From contig NKJD01000027.1 in NCBI GenBank assembly GCA_002256385.1, positions 1-47,875 of the forward strand: 47,875 nt of DNA, in the 5' to 3' direction. This document shows positions 36,309-45,294 of this stretch, piece by piece (within the stretch, counting starts at the first letter, position 1; each line of letters opens with the position of its first letter). The notes below the pieces were generated by a model. The model was not told where the DNA came from. It saw only the letters and a program-made list of their open reading frames with translations, and did not search any database. This stretch comes from Flavobacterium sp. BFFFF2. Its GTDB lineage: Bacteria > Bacteroidota > Bacteroidia > Flavobacteriales > Flavobacteriaceae. The position numbers and the translations under genes are program-made.

Positions 36309-36396
36309 TCGTGGAGTACAAACTTTCGGGACAAAAGGTTTGGGCGTGGGTATTCTGTGCTTTTATCCCAGCAGTAATATGCTAATTTAAATTACC

Positions 36397-38319
36397 ATGA
36401 ACAACAAAACATGGAACCAAGCCTTATGGCTTTTGGTTACCGGCGCTTGTATGGCACAAGCTCCTACTCAAACGCGCACCGAAACCTTAGACGAGGTGGT
36501 GGTCAGCGACACCAAATTTTTACAACAACGCGAAAAGTCGGGCAAAGTCATTGATGTCATTAAGGCCGACGACTTGAGTGCATGGCGTGGCCAATCGGTG
36601 GCGCAAGTGCTCAGCAGTGTGGCGGGGCTTGAAATTAATGGCAACCAGAGTGCCCCTGGCAAAAACTTGGGGTATTATTTGCGCGGCGGACGCAACCGAC
36701 AGGCAGTCATCTATTTAGATGGCATGCCAGTAACAGACCCGTCGGGGATCAATGTCGAATACGATTTGCGTTTGTTGGCTGCCGATCAGGTGGAACGAAT
36801 TGAAATTTTAAAAGGCGCTTCTAGCACCTTGTACGGTTCTGGGGCCGCAACGGGGGTGATTAATATTACATTGAAAAATCCTTCTAAAAAAGCCTTGGCC
36901 TTTGTCGGATCGGTTTCGTTTGGCACCTTGACCACCGCCAAAACTGCCAATTACCGCCCTGGCGATACCCGCCAAAATATGCAATTGAGCGGTTCAACGG
37001 GCAAATGGCATTATTTGGCCACTTTGAATACCCAACAAGCCAACGGGTTTTCAGAAGCAGTGCCTTTTTCGCCAACCGAAACCCCCGAAGCCGATCGGAT
37101 GGCGCGCACAAATGCGTTGGTTAAAACGGGCTTTACGGCAGGCAAGCATTTTAGCCTGCAACTTTTGGGAACCGCCGACCGCTTATTGAATGCGTTTGAT
37201 GACACTTATAATGGCGTAAGTACCTCCGACAACCCTTATAACATGAGCTACATCAACCAATATCGGGTGGGCATCAACCCAAGGTGGCAACATAAAAAGG
37301 GAGAAATTGTACTGGCTATGGGCGGCACCAATACGCAAAGAACCGTTCACCAATGGAATAGTTATTCTTCGGCAGTAGACACCTATCGGTATGTGGGGCG
37401 CCAAACATCGGCCGATTTGTATGCTAAACATACCCTAAACAAGGCTTTGTATGTGGTGGGTGGTTTGCAATACCAGTTTATGGACATGAGTTCCGATTCA
37501 CCTTACGGCAATATGTTGCACAAACAAAGCCGCTTTATTCTGGCCGATCCGTATGCGACTTTTGTAGCCGATTACAAAGGTTTTGGCCTGAATGCGGGAG
37601 GGCGTTTAAATACGCATAGTTTGTATGGGCAAAATTGGGTCTACAACATCAATCCGTTTTATCATGTCCCAAATACCACCCTGAAAGTAATGGCCTCGCT
37701 TAGTACGGCCTACATCACGCCAAGTTTATATCAGTTGTTTGATGCGTATAGCGGGAATGCCGATTTGGCGCCCGAACGCAATCGGACCGTTGAATTGGGT
37801 GCGGAGGCTACTTTAGCCCAAAAGAAAATCCAGTTGACGGCGGTGTTGTTTCAGCGCGAAGAAAACCAGTCCATTTTATACAGCGATGCCACTTACCGCT
37901 ATTACAATGCCGATGGAATCAACAAAGCCAAAGGAATGGAAGTCGGTTTCCGGTTTCAACCCACTGCCCAGTGGAGTTTGCAAGCCAATTATACCTTCAA
38001 TGAATTGGACGAAGCCTTGCAAAGGCTCAATCCAAAACACAAATTCAATGGCCGTTTGGCGTGGGCCCGCGGTCGTTGGTCAAGCCAATGGCAATGGCAA
38101 TATGTGGATAAGCGCATGGATTTGTATGGCTATCCGGGCACTTCCGTTTCGTTGGATGCCTACAAAATCAACCATTTGATGGGGCAATACGAGCTTTTAC
38201 CCGGCCGATGCAGGGTGTTTGCCCAAGTCACCAATGTGTTCGACGAAACATTTACCGAAGTAATCGGATACGCCACCCAAGGCCGAAACTACCGCTTGGG
38301 ACTGCAACTTACTTGGTAA
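36397..38319 (+). CDS. btuB: TonB-dependent cobalamin receptor, BtuB-like
   Basis: 640 residues. A signal peptide ends near CMAQA. A TonB-box-like TETLDEVVVS stretch follows, then the plug domain with GQSVAQVLSSVAGLEINGNQ, YLRGGRNRQAVIYLDGMPVT and VERIEILKGASSTLYGSGAA. The beta barrel ends in YRLGLQLTW with a terminal aromatic residue. It takes up corrinoids across the outer membrane using TonB energy. The B12 riboswitch in its leader makes the substrate assignment firm at the level of corrinoids. Confidence 0.93.
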   Translation: MNNKTWNQALWLLVTGACMAQAPTQTRTETLDEVVVSDTKFLQQREKSGKVIDVIKADDLSAWRGQSVAQVLSSVAGLEINGNQSAPGKNLGYYLRGGRNRQAVIYLDGMPVTDPSGINVEYDLRLLAADQVERIEILKGASSTLYGSGAATGVINITLKNPSKKALAFVGSVSFGTLTTAKTANYRPGDTRQNMQLSGSTGKWHYLATLNTQQANGFSEAVPFSPTETPEADRMARTNALVKTGFTAGKHFSLQLLGTADRLLNAFDDTYNGVSTSDNPYNMSYINQYRVGINPRWQHKKGEIVLAMGGTNTQRTVHQWNSYSSAVDTYRYVGRQTSADLYAKHTLNKALYVVGGLQYQFMDMSSDSPYGNMLHKQSRFILADPYATFVADYKGFGLNAGGRLNTHSLYGQNWVYNINPFYHVPNTTLKVMASLSTAYITPSLYQLFDAYSGNADLAPERNRTVELGAEATLAQKKIQLTAVLFQREENQSILYSDATYRYYNADGINKAKGMEVGFRFQPTAQWSLQANYTFNELDEALQRLNPKHKFNGRLAWARGRWSSQWQWQYVDKRMDLYGYPGTSVSLDAYKINHLMGQYELLPGRCRVFAQVTNVFDETFTEVIGYATQGRNYRLGLQLTW

Positions 38320-38335
38320 AATGTGCCGTAAAATG

Positions 38336-38713
38336 TTAAGCATGTTCTTCGTCAATTTGGGCTTTTGCCTTAGCGGTCAGGCTTTCAAAAACCAAGTCAT
38401 ACGACTCATCGATCAGCTGCAACGCCAACTCATGATCCACATCGGTAGTAAGCGAAACGGTGTTCCAATGTACTTTGCTCATGTGGTAACCGGGCGTGAT
38501 GCCCGAAAATTCGGCGCGCAATTCTTCGGCTCGTTCCGGATCGCATTTGAGGTTCAACGAGGGGGTGCCTTTTTCCCATTCGAGCAAGGATGTCAAACAA
38601 AACATTTTGCCGCCCACCTTAAAAACCAGTGTATCTTCGTCAAACGGGAAGTGTTCGGTTACGCCCGGTTTATCTTGGCAGTAATCATACAGATCTTGGA
38701 TGGTAAAGATCAT
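38336..38713 (-). CDS. MmcQ/YjbR-family protein
   Basis: 125 residues. The family words are visible: LYDYCQDKPGVTEHFPFDED, TLVFKVGGKMFCLTSL, LKCDPERAEELR, GYHMSKVHWNTVSL. YjbR proteins are small cytoplasmic proteins with a CyaY-like fold; DNA binding has been proposed, but the role is uncertain. It is transcribed against the cobalamin genes and ends 17 nt from the receptor's stop codon, splitting the receptor from the binding-protein gene. No functional link to B12 is evident. Confidence 0.9.
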   Translation of the reverse strand: MIFTIQDLYDYCQDKPGVTEHFPFDEDTLVFKVGGKMFCLTSLLEWEKGTPSLNLKCDPERAEELRAEFSGITPGYHMSKVHWNTVSLTTDVDHELALQLIDESYDLVFESLTAKAKAQIDEEHA

Positions 38714-38825
38714 AATAAGTCATTTAATGAATTACATCAATGGATTGATGCACAAATATCGCAGAAAAAAGTTTTTGTCCAAATTTAAAATGATGATTTG
38801 ATGCTGATGGCTACCAAGATGACAT

Positions 38826-38851
38826 TTGAAATTTAATCGCTAATACTTTTG
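38826..38851 (+). promoter_or_regulatory. Possible promoter of the BtuF-like gene
   Basis: TACTTTTG at 38844-38851 fits the -7 box. A TTG at 38826-38828 is 15 nt upstream, slightly close. Transcription would start near 38858, giving a 70-nt leader with no second riboswitch that I can see. Confidence 0.45.
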
Positions 38852-38928
38852 ATTTGGAATTACAAAAATGAAATTATGGCATTTGAATCACTTTCCTCTT
38901 TCAACATCACCACATTCAACAATAAAAT

Positions 38929-40035
38929 ATGTCTAAAAAAACGGTTCCATTTATACTCGGCTTCCTTTTACTAAATGGTTTTTGGGCTTTTGCGCAAGTG
39001 CGTTACGCCAAAGGATTCACCTTGCAAAAGCATGGGCAGTTTACGGTTTTAAAGGTGATCAAGCCTTGGCCGGGTGCCAAGCAATCGTATACTTATGTTT
39101 TAAGGCGGAAGGGGGTTTTTATTCCGAAGGCGTATGCGCAGTATACCCAAGTCGTGGTGCCTGTGCAGCGCATGATTGCTACCTCAACCACCCATTTGCC
39201 TTCGATTGAATCGTTGGGAATGTTGCCAAAACTAGTCGGTTTTCCACATACCGATTATATATCATCGGCGGTTATTCGGGAATATATTGAAGCGGGAAAG
39301 CTGACCGATGTGGGCAGCAACACCGACTTAAACATTGAAAAAGTGTTGGCCTTGCGCCCCGATGCTTTTATTGGCTACGGCGTGGATCGGGAAAGTGCGG
39401 GGCTGTTGCACGTTAAAAACCAAGGCATTCCCATTATTATGAATGGCGATTGGAATGAGGAGGATCCGCTCGGTAAAGCCGAATGGATTAAATTTTTCGG
39501 CGCCTTATTTGACCAACAAACCAAAGCCAACAAACAGTTCAACCGCATTGAGAAAGCTTATATCAATGTCCGCAATTTGGCAGCAAAGACCAAAACAAAG
39601 CCCCGAGTTTTTACAGGTGCATTGTGGGAAGGCATTTGGCATTTGCCCAAAGGAGACAGTTGGGTCGGCAAATTACTGCGCGATGCGGGCAGCCACTATT
39701 TGTGGCAAGACACCCATGGAACGGGCAGTTTGTCGCTTTCCTTGGAGCAGGTATTGGCACAAGCACAAAACGCCGATTTTTGGGTGGCACCCGGCGGCTT
39801 TGATTCGCGCCGTGCTTTATTGGCCAACAACGCCCATTACCAACAGTTCAAAGCATTTCAAAACAACAACGTGTTTACCTACAGCCTTAAACGCGGCAAA
39901 AAGGGCGGCATGTTGTACTATGAATTGGCCCCAAACCGCCCCGATTTGGTGTTGAAAGATTTGGTGTATTTGTTTCACCCCGAGTTGTTTCCGGGCTATA
40001 AACCGTATTTTTACCAATCATTGCAAAACGAATGA
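38929..40035 (+). CDS. btuF: Periplasmic cobalamin/siderophore-type binding protein, BtuF-like
   Basis: 368 residues. A signal peptide ends AFAQ. The class III binding-protein core is present: RMIATSTTHLPSIESLGMLP, KLVGFPHTDYISS, VGSNTDLNIEKVLALRPDAF and the C-terminal lobe from LWEGIWHLPKGDSWVGKLL to FHPELFPGYKPYFYQ. Such proteins hand a ligand to a BtuCD-type importer. Its place between a riboswitch-controlled receptor and a FecCD-type permease on the same strand makes corrinoids the probable ligand. The YjbR gene separates it from the receptor gene. Confidence 0.88.
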   Translation: MSKKTVPFILGFLLLNGFWAFAQVRYAKGFTLQKHGQFTVLKVIKPWPGAKQSYTYVLRRKGVFIPKAYAQYTQVVVPVQRMIATSTTHLPSIESLGMLPKLVGFPHTDYISSAVIREYIEAGKLTDVGSNTDLNIEKVLALRPDAFIGYGVDRESAGLLHVKNQGIPIIMNGDWNEEDPLGKAEWIKFFGALFDQQTKANKQFNRIEKAYINVRNLAAKTKTKPRVFTGALWEGIWHLPKGDSWVGKLLRDAGSHYLWQDTHGTGSLSLSLEQVLAQAQNADFWVAPGGFDSRRALLANNAHYQQFKAFQNNNVFTYSLKRGKKGGMLYYELAPNRPDLVLKDLVYLFHPELFPGYKPYFYQSLQNE

Positions 40036-40108
40036 GCGTGGGGAGGTAGCTGCAAGCATCTTCTGATGTCTGGAGCGCATTCTCAATCTTGCAAAACTGC
40101 CTTGTATT

Positions 40109-40642
40109 TTGTATATTTACTTGGTGAATAAAAAAGTTGAAATACCACTCGATTTTGAGATTGACAAACTAACAAACTCTATTGAAAATGCCATTTCAGG
40201 GGAGGTTTTTGATACGTTTGTCAGTCAAATTTCTGCAACAAATAAAATCAAAAAATCAGAATGGCATTTTAACTGGCAAGATGAAATTAAAGATCATTCA
40301 AAATCTGTGTATTGTTTGACTACGCAAAACAACCTGGACATTATTCAAGGCCTGATTAGCCTCATTGACAAAGGCGATCACATTTTTATGGACTTAATTG
40401 AAAGCGCAAAATTCAACAAAGGGAAAGATAAATTATACAAAGGGGTAGCAGGAAATCTAGTAGCATTTGCATGCAAAACATCATTTGAAAGGGGCTACGA
40501 CGGCGTAGTATCTTTCATTGCCAAGACACAACTTATTGATCATTACACCCAAACTTTGGGAGCTAAACTATTTAAGGGAAACAGAATGTATATTGATACC
40601 AAAGAAGCCAAGATTTTAACAACAAAATATTTTAAGCTATGA
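40109..40642 (+). CDS. Putative toxin-like protein with acyltransferase-like C-terminus
   Basis: The frame gives 177 residues from TTG 40109 or 172 from GTG 40124; no ATG fits. A TATATTTAC box at about 40112-40120 could be a promoter, which would favour a start at or after the GTG. The C-terminal part, YKGVAGNLVAFACKTSFERG then YDGVVSFIAKTQLIDHYTQT and NRMYIDTKEA, resembles GNAT-like proteins I have seen in Bacteroidota, but without a textbook acetyl-CoA loop. It overlaps the next small gene by ATGA. A toxin-antitoxin pair is a reasonable guess, not shown. It interrupts the cobalamin genes. Confidence 0.65.
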   Translation: MYIYLVNKKVEIPLDFEIDKLTNSIENAISGEVFDTFVSQISATNKIKKSEWHFNWQDEIKDHSKSVYCLTTQNNLDIIQGLISLIDKGDHIFMDLIESAKFNKGKDKLYKGVAGNLVAFACKTSFERGYDGVVSFIAKTQLIDHYTQTLGAKLFKGNRMYIDTKEAKILTTKYFKL

Positions 40643-40800
40643 TCAATTTCAAAAAAATGGACGACTTAGATTTTGTGTTTATCAACAAAAGCTTGAGCGA
40701 AAAAGAAGAGCAAGAATTTAAAGATTTTTTGATCAATAAAAAAACAAAAAAGGCCCGTTCGGCTGGTAAAAAGAAGCCAACCATTCACCCAACTAAATAG
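40639..40800 (+). CDS. 53-residue partner protein, possible antitoxin
   Basis: The start overlaps the preceding stop (ATGA). The protein opens MINFKKMDDLDFVFINKSLS, continues with an acidic helix EKEEQEFKDF and ends in a Lys/Arg-rich tail (KKTKKARSAGKKKPTIHPTK). A short two-part product with an acidic helix and a basic tail, translated from the same message as a toxin-like protein, fits an antitoxin. No known DNA-binding fold could be recognised. Confidence 0.6.
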   Translation: MINFKKMDDLDFVFINKSLSEKEEQEFKDFLINKKTKKARSAGKKKPTIHPTK

Positions 40801-40896
40801 TGCTTTCAAAATAGATTAATTTGGCTTACTAACTTTCAAATAAAGTATGATCTAAGTTTACTATTATTGCCGATTTTTCCAATTCAGTCCCAAACA

Positions 40897-41943
40897 ATGA
40901 CCAATACCCCACGCAGCCAAACTGCGAATCGGTTTGCCAACAAATGGCTATTTCTAGCTGTCCTGCTGCTCATCTTAGCGGCAGCCGATGTGTGTTTGGG
41001 CCAACTGACAATTTCATTAGACCGGGTGTGGGATGCCCTTGTGCATCCAGCTGATCAGGGCACTACGCACTATATTATCAGGTCGTTTCGGGTGCCCAAA
41101 GCGCTGATGGCCATCGCCGTGGGTGCGGGTATTTCGCTGAGCGGCCTGTATATGCAAACCCTTTTTAGGAATCCGTTGGCAGGCCCTTATGTGTTGGGCG
41201 TGACCTCAGGTTCTGGGCTCATGGTGGCCTTGGTGATGATGGGCGCCGCTTTTTTGCCAGTATATGGCCAGCAACTCATTCATCATCCGTTGGGGATAGC
41301 GGTGGTTTCAATGGCTGGCAGTTTGGCCGTGTTGTTCGCCATTTTTGCCATGGCCCGGCAGGTCACTGATAACAGCAGTTTGTTGCTCATTGGGCTCATG
41401 TTTAGCAGCCTGTGTGCGGCCTTCATTACGGTATTATCGTATTTTTCAACAGCCGACGACTTGCAGCGCTTTACCTATTGGGGTTTGGGCAATTTGGGGC
41501 AAGCACCTCCCTTGGCCTTGGCCTTGGTTTGGCTATCAACAGTACTTGGTTTGCTGGCAGGTGTTTGGATGGCCAAACGCATGAATACGCTGTGGTTGGG
41601 CGATGGCTATGCCCAAAGCATGGGGGTTTCCTTGGGCTTTATTCGGCGGGTTTTGCTGGCTGCCACTGGGCTCATGACGGGCGTGATCACTGCCTTTGTG
41701 GGGCCGATTGCCTTTGTGGGCATGGCGGTGCCTATTTTGGTAAAATTATGGTTTAAAACACCCTCTCATTTGGTGCTGATTGGCGCCACCGCCCTCACAG
41801 GTGCCTGTGTCTTGGTCGGCTGCGATGTAATTGCCCAATGCCCGGGCTTGTCTTTCACTTTGCCCATCAACGCCGTGACTTCCTTAATTGGCGCCCCTTT
41901 TGTAATTGTCGTGTTGTACCGCAAAAAGAAGTGGTTGGGGTAG
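40897..41943 (+). CDS. btuC: FecCD/BtuC-type ABC importer permease
   Basis: 348 residues from ATG 40897; a TTG at 40867 would add ten residues of no clear meaning. About ten hydrophobic segments. Family words: SFRVPKALMAIAVGAGISLS, GLYMQTLFRNPLAGPYVLGV, SGSGLMVAL, TYWGLGNLGQAPP and FVGPIAFVGMAVPILVKLWF (the coupling region). It moves corrinoid or iron-chelate substrates inward with an ATPase. Given the riboswitch-controlled receptor and BtuF-like protein upstream, cobalamin is probable. The ATPase that should follow is absent: the next gene is on the other strand. Confidence 0.92.
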   Translation: MTNTPRSQTANRFANKWLFLAVLLLILAAADVCLGQLTISLDRVWDALVHPADQGTTHYIIRSFRVPKALMAIAVGAGISLSGLYMQTLFRNPLAGPYVLGVTSGSGLMVALVMMGAAFLPVYGQQLIHHPLGIAVVSMAGSLAVLFAIFAMARQVTDNSSLLLIGLMFSSLCAAFITVLSYFSTADDLQRFTYWGLGNLGQAPPLALALVWLSTVLGLLAGVWMAKRMNTLWLGDGYAQSMGVSLGFIRRVLLAATGLMTGVITAFVGPIAFVGMAVPILVKLWFKTPSHLVLIGATALTGACVLVGCDVIAQCPGLSFTLPINAVTSLIGAPFVIVVLYRKKKWLG

Positions 41944-42011
41944 GCAATTTACAATAAGATTTCACAATAAAACAAGTCCCATTTAGCCGCAAGAGCACCT
42001 AACCGTTTAAC

Positions 42012-43160
42012 TTACACCAAATGATCATACTTCATTTTCCGCAACACCCGCATGGCGTCTTTGAAACTCTGGTAAACGCCTGGGATGTCGAGGGCTTTTA
42101 AGAATGGTTTGGCATCAATGAGTTTTTGCTTGGCTTCGGGAAATCCGTTCAAAAAACAAATCATCAACGTCGACGAAAAGTGTTCCAAGTCTTGGCGGTC
42201 GCGCGGTTGTAGGGTTTGCCCATTTTGCAATCGCTTGCCCAAAGCCAACATGGCGTTGTAAATGTGGTGCAGCATTTTTTTGTTGTACGCAGGCGGTTCA
42301 AACAAAAAGTGGTTTTCCATTTTATAGTAGCCATTGTCAAAAAAACGCAATGTCACTTCTTCGAGCGGGTACAAACTTGTTTTGTCGTTGAGGCCCAGCG
42401 GCACATATTCAATTAAGGTAAAAGTGTCGTCGTCCCAGCTAATACTTACCCAGTCTTGGTTGGAATAAAACAGTTTGACCTGCTCAGACACAAACTCCAC
42501 ATCGACCCGACGCAGATAGGTTTCGCCCCGAATTAATTTTGGAATTCCCACCCAGCAAATTACAAATTGTTCTTTGAAAACCTGGTGGTGTGAAGTCATG
42601 TCGGCATGGCGCACCGTATAAAAGTCAAGCACCGCCGACAAGGTGTGTTCAATGTTGTTGCGGGCATTGTTTTCGAGGCTAATTACGGTTTCGACATTCG
42701 CCTTGGAATGTCCAATTTTTTGGGTGGTAGGCACCGAATTGCTGCCAATGCGCACAAAAGTGGTTTGCGCGGGTATGGTGTAAATATTTTTTTTAAAGCT
42801 GGCCACCTTCGAGTTGGGCCGAATGGTGACCAAACCCACCACCTTGTCTTTGGGTAAATGCGGAAAAGGAATGTTGTCGTATTGAATCTTCGGCGGATTC
42901 ACCAAATAGGCATTCACCAAATTCTGGATGCGGCTGTCATCAAAAAAGTCGTCACCGACAATTTCGTTGCTCTCATCTTCTACGCCCACCACGATGTACG
43001 AATTGTTGGAAGGGTTTGAATTGGACAAAGCACAAATGTGTTTGATGAATTTGGCTTTGCCCTCTTTGGTGTGCAAATTTAACTGGCGCTTTTTGTCGTA
43101 AAAACTGCTCTCGTCATTGTGTGACAGCAAATTTTTAATTAAAAGACGCTTGTTAATCAT
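42012..43160 (-). CDS. AlbA_2/Schlafen-type ATP-binding-domain protein
   Basis: 382 residues from ATG 43160. The open frame runs 54 codons further, but that part is antisense to the SDR gene and begins at a non-coding stretch. The N-terminal domain has SSFYDKKRQL, KAKFIKHICALSNS and SYIVVGVEDESNEIVGDDFF, the AlbA_2/DUF4062-like divergent AAA region found in transcription-linked proteins. The C-terminal 180 residues are of unknown fold. It starts 4 nt after the SDR stop, so the two are co-transcribed. Function unknown; such proteins are often regulatory or defence-linked. Confidence 0.78.
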   Translation of the reverse strand: MINKRLLIKNLLSHNDESSFYDKKRQLNLHTKEGKAKFIKHICALSNSNPSNNSYIVVGVEDESNEIVGDDFFDDSRIQNLVNAYLVNPPKIQYDNIPFPHLPKDKVVGLVTIRPNSKVASFKKNIYTIPAQTTFVRIGSNSVPTTQKIGHSKANVETVISLENNARNNIEHTLSAVLDFYTVRHADMTSHHQVFKEQFVICWVGIPKLIRGETYLRRVDVEFVSEQVKLFYSNQDWVSISWDDDTFTLIEYVPLGLNDKTSLYPLEEVTLRFFDNGYYKMENHFLFEPPAYNKKMLHHIYNAMLALGKRLQNGQTLQPRDRQDLEHFSSTLMICFLNGFPEAKQKLIDAKPFLKALDIPGVYQSFKDAMRVLRKMKYDHLV

Positions 43161-43164
43161 GGCT

Positions 43165-43914
43165 TCACGATCTATGCACGGTGGTGGCGCTGGTTTGGGC
43201 CGCACACAAAACCACCAAGTCGGTAATGTTAATGTGATTCGGGCGCGACACCACAAAATATATAATATCGGCGATGTCTTCGGGTTGCAAGGCATCGACG
43301 CCTTCGTACACTTTGGCAGCACGTTCTTTGTCGCCTTTAAAGCGCACCTCTGAAAACTCAGTTTCCACCATGCCCGGATGAATGGCCCCTACACGGATGC
43401 CAAACTCGGCCAAGTCCATGCGCATGCCTTGATTCAGTGCGTCGACCGCAAATTTGGAGGCACAATACACATTTCCTTTCGGGTACACTTCTTTGCCTGC
43501 CACCGAACCAATATTAATGATGTGGCCACTTTTGCGGGCCATCATTTGTGGAATCACTTCTTTGGACACATACAACAATCCTTTTACGTTGGTGTCAATC
43601 ATGGCGTCCCAATCGGCGTCGTGGCCCGAATAAATAGGGTCAAATCCGTGGGCATTGCCCGCATTGTTAATGAGGATGTCAATGGGTAAAAATGCTTCGG
43701 GCAACGAACTGATGGCGTTGGCTACCGCTTGTTTTTTACTGACGTCAAAATTCAAGGTACATACGTTGGTGAGCGGGGCCAATTCATCTTGCAATTCGGC
43801 CAAACGGTCTTCGCGGCGGCCACAGAGTATCACTTGGTATTTATGTTGGGCAAATAGGCGGGCACAAGCTTGTCCGATGCCGCTGGTGGCACCTGTAATG
43901 AGTACTGTTTTCAT
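43165..43914 (-). CDS. SDR-family NAD(P)-dependent oxidoreductase, YdfG-like
   Basis: 249 residues, the classical short-chain dehydrogenase length. The cofactor site TGATSGIG is at 7-14, NNAG at 83-86, and the catalytic Ser137, Tyr150 and Lys154 (YCASK) are all present. CGRREDRL after the second strand suggests NADP preference. The C-terminal GVDALQPEDIADIIYFVVSR fits the 3-hydroxy acid dehydrogenase (YdfG) branch, which oxidises serine or 3-hydroxy acids. It is followed 4 nt on by the AlbA-type gene. Confidence 0.93.
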   Translation of the reverse strand: MKTVLITGATSGIGQACARLFAQHKYQVILCGRREDRLAELQDELAPLTNVCTLNFDVSKKQAVANAISSLPEAFLPIDILINNAGNAHGFDPIYSGHDADWDAMIDTNVKGLLYVSKEVIPQMMARKSGHIINIGSVAGKEVYPKGNVYCASKFAVDALNQGMRMDLAEFGIRVGAIHPGMVETEFSEVRFKGDKERAAKVYEGVDALQPEDIADIIYFVVSRPNHINITDLVVLCAAQTSATTVHRS

Positions 43915-44211
43915 GGGTATTTTTCTTCCTTTAAAAAATTGAAATGGCTTGGTGTTAACTACCGCATTTTCTGAAATAATTCATTGCAAACGGACTAAAA
44001 GAACAAGTTTTTTTAGCCAAACAAAGAAACTAAATTTTGGGGTGAAATGGTACTATTTGATCACGAAAATTGGAAAAAGAACAGCCATAAAGGGAGTCCG
44101 CTACTTTCGTTTTTCAATGCAGTAAAAAATAGTTTTCGCTCATGGAAAAACAGCCAAAGTAGGTGGTAATTCCAAACAATTCATACCTTAGCGCCCCAAA
44201 AAATAATTGTT
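43915..44211. other. Divergent intergenic region
   Basis: About 300 nt between the minus-strand SDR gene and the plus-strand ribF. TACCTTAGC at about 44186 is one base from TAnnTTTG plus C and could serve ribF. No gene, repeat or terminator was recognised. Confidence 0.5.
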
Positions 44212-45135
44212 TTGATTACACTGCATTCATTGGCCGATTTCCCAAAAGACCTCCGTTCGGTGGTTACTTTAGGCACTTTTGATGGGGTTCATGAAGGCCA
44301 CCGCGCCATTTTGGCCCGATTGATGGAGGCTGCCAAAAAAACGGACGCTGTGAGTGTGGTACTTACTTTTTATCCGCATCCGCGCAGTGTGGTCGAACAT
44401 GCTACGGCGGTTCAATGGTTGAACACCTTGGAAGAAAAAGAACAATTGTTGGCCGATTTGGGCATTGATTACCTCATTGTATTGCCTTTTACCCCTGCTT
44501 TTTCGCAGCAATCGGCAGAGGAATTTGTGCTGAACTATTTGGTAAATGGCTTACATATTCAACAAATCATTATTGGCCACGACCACCGTTTTGGCAAAAA
44601 CCGTTCGGCCAATTTTGACGATTTGGTGCTGTTTGGCCAGAAATACCAATTTGACGTAGAGCAAATCACTGCCCAAGAAATTGAGGCGGTCGCGGTGAGT
44701 TCAACCAAAGTCAGAAACCAACTATTGGCGGGCGATGTAGCCCAAGCCAAACGCCTACTCGGCGGAGCTTATATGTTAAAAGGATTGGTGGTTCATGGCA
44801 AACAATTGGGCCGCACCATCGGCTTTCCAACCGCCAATTTGCAATGGAACAACGCCGATAAATTACTCCCCCAACAAGGCGTATACGTGGTGGAGGTGGA
44901 AGCACTAGGCAAACGATACCGCGGCATGCTCAACATTGGCAACAACCCCACCGTCGACGGAACTGGTTGGCATGTAGAAGTACATTTACTTAATTTTACT
45001 GGCGATTTATACGGCCAATGGGTCACGGTTTGGTTTTGCGAACGCCTCCGCGACGAAATGAAATTTCAATCGGTGGAGGCATTAAAAACCCAGCTGGCAT
45101 TGGATAGGATTCAGGCTGAGCATTATTCAGCGTAG
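44212..45135 (+). CDS. ribF: Bifunctional riboflavin kinase / FAD synthetase
   Basis: 307 residues, full length. The N-terminal adenylyltransferase has TLGTFDGVHEGHRAIL (about 19-34) with the nucleotidyl-transferase HXGH-like site and IIGHDHRFGKN. The C-terminal flavokinase begins VVHGKQLGRTIGFPTANLQW and includes GMLNIGNNPTV and VHLLNFTGDLYG. It converts riboflavin to FMN and then FAD. The start is a TTG at 44212, four codons before the conserved HSLADF; there is no nearby ATG. A single-gene unit, convergent with the gldA operon. Confidence 0.95.
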   Translation: MITLHSLADFPKDLRSVVTLGTFDGVHEGHRAILARLMEAAKKTDAVSVVLTFYPHPRSVVEHATAVQWLNTLEEKEQLLADLGIDYLIVLPFTPAFSQQSAEEFVLNYLVNGLHIQQIIIGHDHRFGKNRSANFDDLVLFGQKYQFDVEQITAQEIEAVAVSSTKVRNQLLAGDVAQAKRLLGGAYMLKGLVVHGKQLGRTIGFPTANLQWNNADKLLPQQGVYVVEVEALGKRYRGMLNIGNNPTVDGTGWHVEVHLLNFTGDLYGQWVTVWFCERLRDEMKFQSVEALKTQLALDRIQAEHYSA

Positions 45136-45294
45136 CATTTTGAATAGGTTTACGTAAAAAACCCTTTTGGACCATGTAACGTTTTGCATAAAAAAGCAAA
45201 TGAAAAATTTCAAAATGGGTTGGTTTTTACCTGAAGGGTTTTTACCTCTACATAACATTGATGATATACAGGAGTTTTTATAAAAACAGCAAAA

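Noticed and set aside
42012..43322. Longer 436-residue version of the AlbA-type protein
   Set aside because: The first 54 codons are antisense-frame reading of the SDR gene's 3' end; ATG 43160 sits 4 nt after the SDR stop and opens the conserved domain.
45152..45246. Inverted pair GTAAAAAACCCTT / AAGGGTTTTTAC between ribF and gldA as a terminator
   Set aside because: The loop is about 70 nt and there is no adjacent T-run; it could be chance in AT-rich DNA.
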